Assembly (NCBI GenBank): GCA_946894095.1
Contig: OX335660.1
Location: 13,397,001-13,461,000, forward strand
Length of the DNA: 64,000 nt
Origin: Incurvaria masculella
Lineage: Eukaryota > Arthropoda > Insecta > Lepidoptera > Incurvariidae
Reading direction: 5' to 3'
The notes under the pieces were generated by a model that was not told where the DNA came from, searched no databases, and saw only the letters and a list, made by a program, of their open reading frames with translations. A program made the position numbers and the translations under genes. Shown piece after piece: positions 24,801 through 33,800 of this stretch. How positions within the stretch are numbered: the first letter of the stretch is position 1; the number at the start of each line of letters is the position of its first letter.

Positions 24801-27800
24801 TGTCGAGTGAAAACACAGTTTTTTAATGCAATGGGACACTGATGGCTAATACCATGATATTAGCCCAACACACCTGATGGGAACTAGGTGCCATACCAGG
24901 ACCTTCCTTCTATTGCACACCTACATTAAACTGGATAGAAAACACAGACAACTTTCATCGTCGCTTATCCCAACGTTCATTCAATGCGATCATATCAACC
25001 AAAAAAACTCACTTTATATATCCGACCCTTCACTATGAAGAGCTCTATTAGGGTGGGCGTGTGCTCTATCGCCGCGTCGATATAATGCAACGCGCGCTCC
25101 GTGTCGTGCTGGTAGTCGAAGTGCTGCGCGGCGAAGTAGTACGCCCAGAGCAGCGCGCTCGCCGGCTGCTTCACCTCGTCGGCGCCGGCGGCGAACTGTC
25201 CCGTCGCCGACAGCTGCTCCACGTACTGGAGGATTAGCTTCTCTATGCTCGCCGCTTTGCCTTTGTCTGCGTATAGCGATCTGCAAGAAAATATAGCAAC
25301 AGTTAGTTAGTTAGTTGGGCAAAATGTTTTCCGCGCTAAGCCTACTTCACAGAGAGGCCATTGTGCGTAACAAAGGTGACTATGTAAGCCATCCCAGCTC
25401 GTCCCAGAAGTCCAGCATACCCTTTACATTCCCACAGGCCTCTGTAAGGGATCCCGGTGCTCCCAGGGTTTGCGCCCGTTGATCGGCCACACTCTTGCAC
25501 TCCAACAGTACATGGGCGGTTGTTTCCGTTGTCTCCATGCAGCCACGACATAGAGGGCTGTCCGTCACCCCCAAGTTATGGAGGTGCTTGTTGAGTGAAT
25601 AATGTCCTGACATTGTTCCCACAATTGTGCATAGATAATTTCTCTTCAGATGCAACAGTTATTTATTAGACAGGATATCTTCGTCGCCTCTATTTTGTTC
25701 TATTACATCCCATAATGTTGACTCAATTATTAATGTGTTATTTAATGTATTTGGTTTTGTAGGATATTTACAGTCCACTAGCTGAGGTACCTGGCTCCGC
25801 TCGGGTCATTGTCGTTTTGAACTGATGTCAGGCTGAATTATTTCCTGGATATTATATGACTTCCACCAGTTAGGCCGATCAAATACCCTTGCACCTAAAT
25901 AACCGCTACGACCACAATTACTTGCTGACGCGTACATCCGTTAGGACTTATAATAGTTAACCCATCATGTATGTACATCATCAGGGAAACCTTATCCTGT
26001 ATTTCACCCCCTTCGAGTATAATTTTCGCCACGAAACTTAGCCTATTTCCTTCTCCAAGGTCCTGACTATTTCTACATATACAGGGTGTTGTAACCGCCA
26101 GTACATTAAATAAACTAAACACTTCACAGAAAACATTTTTTCACTTTTTTGTCACGGAAAAACATTAGGCAAAATTAATCAACAATAGACAAAATTTGGT
26201 TTAGCAGTTTACGTGTGAAAACGCAACAGACAGACATAGCTACTTTAGTATCGATTAGTTCTTGTTATTTTTATTAGAACTAAGTTAGTGCTCTATCGTT
26301 AGACCTAAAAAACACAGCATTGCTGGAGCCCTACTACGATTGATATCGTCCCGTGCAACAAAATGATGGTAAGCGACCGTAGAGGTCCACTCCGTACTCG
26401 TCACCTGAGGTCCACGAAGAGGGGCGGGATGCCCTTGTGCAGGCCGCGGCGCAGGTACTCGTCGGCGAGCCGCTCGAACACGGGCCCCGCGTCCGCCGCC
26501 GACAGCGCGAGCCGCCGCGGCGCGATCGCCTTCGGGTACTGCTTCCTGGGGGCACGCGTCGCACGCACCGTCATCTCTGTCGTCTTCGTGCAACGATCAA
26601 GGAAGGAGTGGAGTGACGATTGAATACCACACAACTACCATTATGATATTAGCCCAATACACCGCATGGAATCCATGTAAAACTGTAAGTCCCCTTTCCC
26701 TGCTAGGTGGTAGGGTTAAGCCCGCCCGGTTTGGTACCAATCGCATTGGATGCTAAGTTGGTCGAAGCGGCAACGAAAAACTGTCCGTGTTTTCCATCCA
26801 GTTCAATGCAGCCAGCTCATAAAGGGATGGTCCTGGCAGGGCACCTAATTCCCATGTGGTGTGTTGGGCTAATACCATGACAGAAGGTGTGGTATTAGCC
26901 ATCCATGTCCCGTCACATCAAAAAAAAAAGGTTTATCAAATAAGTTATACTTGTCCGAATACAGATTAAAATGTGACATACAGGCCATCAATAGAATTGT
27001 CAGGATACAAAATTAGATTTAAAATCTAAATCGTTGTCGCGAATAAAACCACATGCCACTTCTCCTTCCTTGTCTCCTCTGTGGTTTAATCTACTACTAG
27101 TAGTACAATGTAGCACTTACTTGTAGGTGTCGAAAAAGGCCACTTTGGTTTCAGCAGAATCCAGCTGCTTAGCCTCCATTAGCTTCTCGTAGTACATCAC
27201 ATTCTCGGGGTTCCGTCGCAGCAGCTCCACGTAGATAGTCTCAGCCTCTTTGTACCTGCGAGCGAACAAAGAATCTTTGACTGTCTGCATTATGACCGTG
27301 ACTGTTGCAACTGTCAGAGAAGATCACCATCATAGAAGATTGAACATCGGTGTAGAACAGTCTTTTTCAAAGTGGGCGATAACGCCCCCTAGTGGGCGCT
27401 AGAGACTTCAGGGGGCGGTAAAGGGCCCGGAGGAAATTGGGGGGCGTTGACTGATTAATGTTATTTTATATTTTAAATTAAAATTAAAACCTACCTACCA
27501 ATTAAACTATATACTTACTACTACTACTTAATAATAAAAAAATAAGTAATGATAGCGATTTTTAAGATGTGGTAAAGCGAAAGCGTAGTGCTAGAAAATA
27601 AAAAAATCTCAAAGTGGGCGGTAGACAAAATAAGTTTGAGAACCTTTGGTGTAGAAGAATTACAACAAGCAAGTAGTAGCATTTGGCAAACATTTTAAAT
27701 AGTTTTTGTTCAATGCCTCAGTCGAATGCTTCAAGCGCAAAGAGAATTTAGTAGAAGTCTCTTAAATACATACTTATGTAATACATTATTTATTTTAGAG

Positions 27801-30800
27801 GGGCAGCTTGACATTGTTAAGGTTCCATATCCAAAAGGTGCCAAACGGAACCCTATTACAAAGCCTCCTCTGTCCGTCCGTCTGTCTGTGACAGGGCTGT
27901 ATCTCGTGAACCGTAATAGGTATAAAGCTGAAATTTTCCATACAATAAATTTTACAAACATCAAATCCATACAAGTTTTACTACTTTATTCTGGGGTTTT
28001 ACTTTCTTCAACCTGCCATAATCAAACTTGTGCTACAGTTTTGTATGAAAACGCGGAGTCGGGGTAAACGGCAATGTCAACGCATTTATGGAGACGCTAC
28101 GTAAGCTTTGACAGCATCGACAAACTCGAACTCGCAAATGATAGTTCGATTAACAACGCCCACGGCGAGCGTTGTTCAATTCTCGATAAATTTCAAAACC
28201 CTAGTCGATCCGTTTGGGGTAAACGCCAAATTAGGTTACAAAATCGGCCTAGGCGCTCAGAATCAGTACCTTTTGAGCTTGAGGCTGTACTCGCCGGAGG
28301 TCTCGCGCACGGCGAGCTTGTCGAGGATCTGCGCCTGGAACTTGGCGAGGTGCTGCAACGCGCGCTCGTGCTGCCCCGACTCCGCCAGCACCGTGTTCTG
28401 GTACAGCAGCAGCTCCGAGTGCTCATAGTCGTACGGGCCCTGGAATGTTGACGTGCCGATACAGAGGAGCGGTTATGCAACGAATTCATGTCTGGTAACT
28501 AATTTTATTAATTTTACCAGAAGGTCTAGTCAGCCAGGGAATTAAAAGACTACACCTCATGCCCACAAGCATGAGAGGCCATATAGCCCAACTGAGGGTG
28601 GCAATTAATTTGCAATATAACAATTGGATCCTTCACTGCATTGAAAGCAGACTGGACGTTCGTCATAAGGAAGATCCTGCTTCAGAGTTCTATGGATTAT
28701 TTTCAAAATTATTGTATTCAGTCTCAATGTAGCAATTCAATGCAGTCGTATAACCTCAAATTAATGAGATAGTGGTTTATTTTGTTAAGCGCAGCATATT
28801 GCATACTCACGGTTCTCGACAACGCCCATGGGCTTTTGATCTTTCCAGGGGCTACGATAAACATGCTAGCCGGCCAGGTGCTTCTTCACACCATGTTTGA
28901 AGGTCTCCAGGTTGTAGTATTTCCATAGTTTACCAACCCTATATTTTTATTATTTGGTTTATAACACTAGCAGCTATAAGCTGATGCGTGCATATCAGGT
29001 TTTAGAACTACTGAGTGCACTTGTTTGCTTTTAGATTTATTTGTTTTTGGTTTTTTGTTTATTTAAAGATAATAGATAAAGGATCCAGAGGATCAATTGG
29101 TTCTAATTTTTTGAATGTCCAATGTGCGATGGCAATTTACCAGTTAGCATGGTACGAAATCCAGCAAAACATCACATACACAATAACTTTTTTGTATGTT
29201 CACTTGGCCAGTTAATTTACCATGGTAACCACCCAGATTTGTCCAAAATTATTCGAATTCTTTCCCTAATTTCCGAATGCAGTCCCTGGTTTGAAGTGTT
29301 AAGGCGCTAGGACTAGCCAACTACTCGCGCCATACAAATGCACCTTTAAACAAATGTAATAATATGTAGTGAAACGCCTCACACTATCATCCCCAGCCAT
29401 CAAATAGAACTCCAGACTGATAATTGATTGTTTATATATTTTTTTCATAATTTATTTAAATAACAAAAATAATAAAAAAGACAATTTTTCACATTAGAAA
29501 TCTGAAAGTAATGTGATTTCTAGATATAAGCAAAAACAGCATATGTGCATAAACAATCCATCCAATCCATTTCCTTTTAGATTTCTATATTTAGTCAAAA
29601 AAATTGAGAATTGGACACCATTTCCGCAATGTATTTTGTATAGAAAAACCGGCCAAGTGCGAGTCGGACTCGTACACGAAGGGTTCTGTACCATCGTAAA
29701 AAAATGTATACAAAACAATCACGTTTTTTGTATGGGGACCCCCTTCAATTTTAATTATTTCTTAATCTTACCTATTTGTTGTTATAGCGGCAAAATAAAT
29801 ACACACTCTGTGAAAATTTCAGCTGTCTATCTGTTACGGTTACTGATATACAGCCCTGTGACAGACGGACAGACGGACGGACGGACGGACGGACGGACGA
29901 ACGGACGGACGGACGGACAGCGGAGGCTTAGTAATAGGGTTCAGTTTTCACCCTTTGGGTACGGAACCCTAAAAAGGAAACATAAATTATCGAAATAGGA
30001 ATACGAATTAGGTTGATTTCTAGACAAGGAATCATATATTGTAAGAATGACACTTCTAAATCGTCAGACTTAATTAGTTAACTTGGCGTGCCTCGTCTAC
30101 CTTTGCGATTTGGCTAGTGCCAGGGCCTTAACGAATAGTGTTAAGTGTGAACGAGTAAAGTGTTAAGAAGTTGTAATGACAACGGCAGTGACCTTCATCT
30201 GGTTTGTGCGGAAGGCATCGAGGATGCTGTTGGCCATCTCGTAGTCCTCCAGAAGGTGGTAGCTCATCGCAAAGCCGATCCAGGAGACGCGCTGCGTTGG
30301 ACGCAGCATGAACAACTGGTACCTCGTGTCCTAAAACGTAATATGCATTGGGTTAGGTGCCACCCGCCAGGTGGAAAGACGACATCAAGTGCGTCGGCGG
30401 AAAGCAGTGGTTCCGTACCGCTGAAGGCCGGGAGGACTGGAGAAGGATTGGAGAGGCGTATGTCCAGCAGTGGACGCAAACACGCTGACTGACTAGGTGG
30501 ATACTCAAGGGGGAGCGGTCGAGAGGGGATAATGACATATAATGCCTGTTTGAGTTTTAAACTGTACCAGATGTTTGAGCGATAGTTCACTGGTGTAGGA
30601 TAAATGCCCAACCAATTTTGACAAACGTCAATGTATTTGTCTTTGCTTTTAAATTAAAGTGGATATTTTGGTCTGTCTCTTACCGTACGTAATAAAACAC
30701 AGCAAAAAATTTGTGTAGCAAAAGTAGGAACATATAAGACTAATCACAACAAAGAACGAAAAATTATCGGTAGATGCTTAGACCTTATGTTTTATTAGCT

Positions 30801-33800
30801 GAATAAACAAAAATTAAAATGGTTATTGCAATTTTAATCTATTTTAATAGCAACTAAGGGGGCAAAGGTTTGACCGTTATAAAACTGTAAACCAACCCTT
30901 CCTTACTAGTATGATCCCGCCCAGGTTGGTACCATCGTATTAATTAATTAATTATTACGATGGTCGAAGCGGCCAAGAAAATTATGTTCTCCATTTAAAA
31001 GACACATTCAACAATTAGGTTATGTTCGTGAGATTTCTTATTTTTTTTAGTTTCTTTATGAAAAACCGGTATGAGTGGCTGTGCTGAGGACCCAAGGTGC
31101 TCAGAAGAGTCTTGAGTTTTTCTTGTGAGCGGTGGTAGCGATTAAAAGCATTTTCGCCAGTTTTTATTCGCATGAAATAGAGCAAGCGGATTTTATCTTT
31201 TTTAATATGTTCAAGTGGAGTCGTATTCACTACGTATAATATTCACAACGTATAATAGTATTTTTTTCCAAAAAATTAAAACCATGCATATCGTATAATA
31301 TTCACAACGTATAATGTTATACGTTGTGCATGAGTTTAAAAATAAAATAAACTGTTTGCATCATGCAGAACGTATAATAGTCACAACGTATAATATTCCT
31401 AACATGAATTCACAAAAAAAGAAAACCATGCAGAACGTATAATATGCCAAGAAGCACTGCATAAAGCGCCCTAACAACGATACATTTAAGGCTGAAATTG
31501 CTACGAATCGATATCTGTTGAAGAGTAACAATTTGCTACAACGCTAATTGAGACGGTCGAAAAGTCGCGTGCGAGTATAATCTTTAATCTTATATTGATA
31601 AGGGCGCTTATCGTATGAATTATTTTAGGATTATATGATATTCATGGTTTTCTTTTTTTGTTAAATAAAGATCATAACATTATACGTTGTGACTATTATA
31701 CGTTATGCATGGAGAAATAAGTAATTTAATTTTTTGGACTTCTTCATGCACTACGTATAAGATTATACGATCTGCCGATTATACGTTGTGCATGGTTTTA
31801 AAATTTTGTTAAAATATGACATTATACGATCTGCATATTATACGTTATGCCGTTCCTCCTTCAAGTGCAGGATACCTAGCAATGAATGGAATAAAACAAT
31901 ACAATACAATGCAACATAAAGAGGACCCTGGTATGGCACCTAGTTTCCATGATATGTATAATACTAGGTGTGGTATTAGCCATGTCATAAAAAACGGGCC
32001 AAGAGCGTGTCAGACTTGCACACGATGGTTTCCATACCATTATACAAGATTTGACAAAAAGAAATAACATTTCTCGTATGGTGGCCCCTTTAATTTTTTT
32101 TTTGTTTTTTGTTTTTATTTGTCGTTATAGCGGCAACAGAAAAACACTCTGTGAAAATCTCAGCTGTTTAACCTTTGGCGGTTCATGAGATACAGCCCTG
32201 GGACAGACGGACGGACGGAGAGGGGGGGGGCTTAGTAATAAGGTTCCGTTTGATACCCTTTGGGTACGGAACTCTAAAAGAGGTAATGAATCGTATATAT
32301 GGAGCATCACATGACTCACCTTGTATCCCTCCATGTCTCGCATCTGGATCTGCAGCAGCGAGAGATCCCGCAATATCTGAATGTTCTCCTTCTCCCACTT
32401 GAGAGCGTTCCGGTAGCATTTGATTGCCTCGTCGTACTTTTTGTCTGATCGCTGCAAGGTTAAAGATGAACATGAATGATTAACTGACTCGATTCCATTA
32501 CGAATTGGTGAGGATAAAAATATTTTTATTTATTCTTGTGCGATTTAATAGAGAGAGGCAGTTTCGGAATTATTTCGCGTTTTTATCAGTTTGATTTGTG
32601 ACTGAGGGAAGCGTCTTTTAATTTTTTTTTGAATGCAACTGGACTTAATTTGATGAAAACATTTATGTTTCCTTCGAGGAAAACCTTCTGTCTTCAATGT
32701 TTAGGGTACTTTCCACACAGGTGGCACATGAACTTTAAACCCGTATATAAATGTATCCTTTACCCACTATTATGTAAATTATGTAGGTAAATTTTGGAAT
32801 GCACTCCATACCGAGGTCTTTCCCTGCAGGTACAACCTGAGGTTCTTCAAACATGGTATGAAGAAGCACCTGGCCAGTCGGCATGGTTTTCGCAGCATTC
32901 GTGTATTTTTGAAAGCCCATGGGCACCTCTGATTTGAGGCGAATTTCATTATCAAAAAAAATCTATAAAAAATGCTGGCCATTCAAGTGGTGGTCAAATT
33001 TTTCAAGCAGAGATCATGGCTCATTTCTATCGATTGAGATAATGCAGCAAAATGTAAATAAAATGACAAGAATTGTGAAGCTGGTGAGAATTTAACATAT
33101 GCAAACAAAGACCAACTGGCCCTTGACCTTTTCATGTCACAGTTGACTGCCAAATAATAGGGTACCGCTTCATGAAAAACTACACGCGCAGACGTGTGAA
33201 GACGCACCTGAAGAAGCCCGTACACGTGCCAGCAGACCGGCGAACGGAGATCGTTGCGGAGACCGCGACGTACATACTCGTACGCCTCATCCTTGCGACC
33301 CAGGCAGTTGAGGGTTAGACCCTTCATCGCTAGCGTCTCTGAAAGTTTTTGAGGTATATTTAGTGAATGAGTATCGGTGTGCACACAGCATACATGGTGT
33401 TCATCTCAGAACATCAACGGTCTATTTAGTGCTGCACTTGAATAAAAAGTAAACTTGCTCTAAAGCAGGGTTTCTTAACCTTTTGGTAGTCATGGACCCC
33501 TTGCAAAATTTCCTTGCAAAACTCCTTCCAGATTTAATTGAAAGTAAAGAAAACAGGGTATTTTGAAACAAAAATACGTTAGTTTTATTACCAAAGCAAA
33601 AAAGATACCTTACTTTTTTACTGTTTGTACAAGTTTGTACAAGATTGTTACAACGTAACAATCTTGGACCCCCAAGACACATGCCACGGACCCCCAGTAC
33701 TCAAGGGGTCCATGGACCCCAGGTTAAGAAACCCTGTTCTAAAGCATTAGGTGCTTACAATTGTTTTGATTGTTTTGCTCTTTTGAATAAAGATTAATTC

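Noticed and set aside
29513..29998. 161-codon frame on the plus strand
   Set aside because: It runs through the GACG-type dispersed repeat; the repeat of Thr/Asp/Gly residues is microsatellite translation.
31240..31860. CRISPR-like array
   Set aside because: The repeats are inverted between two arms, irregularly spaced and in an animal intron; a foldback transposon fits better.
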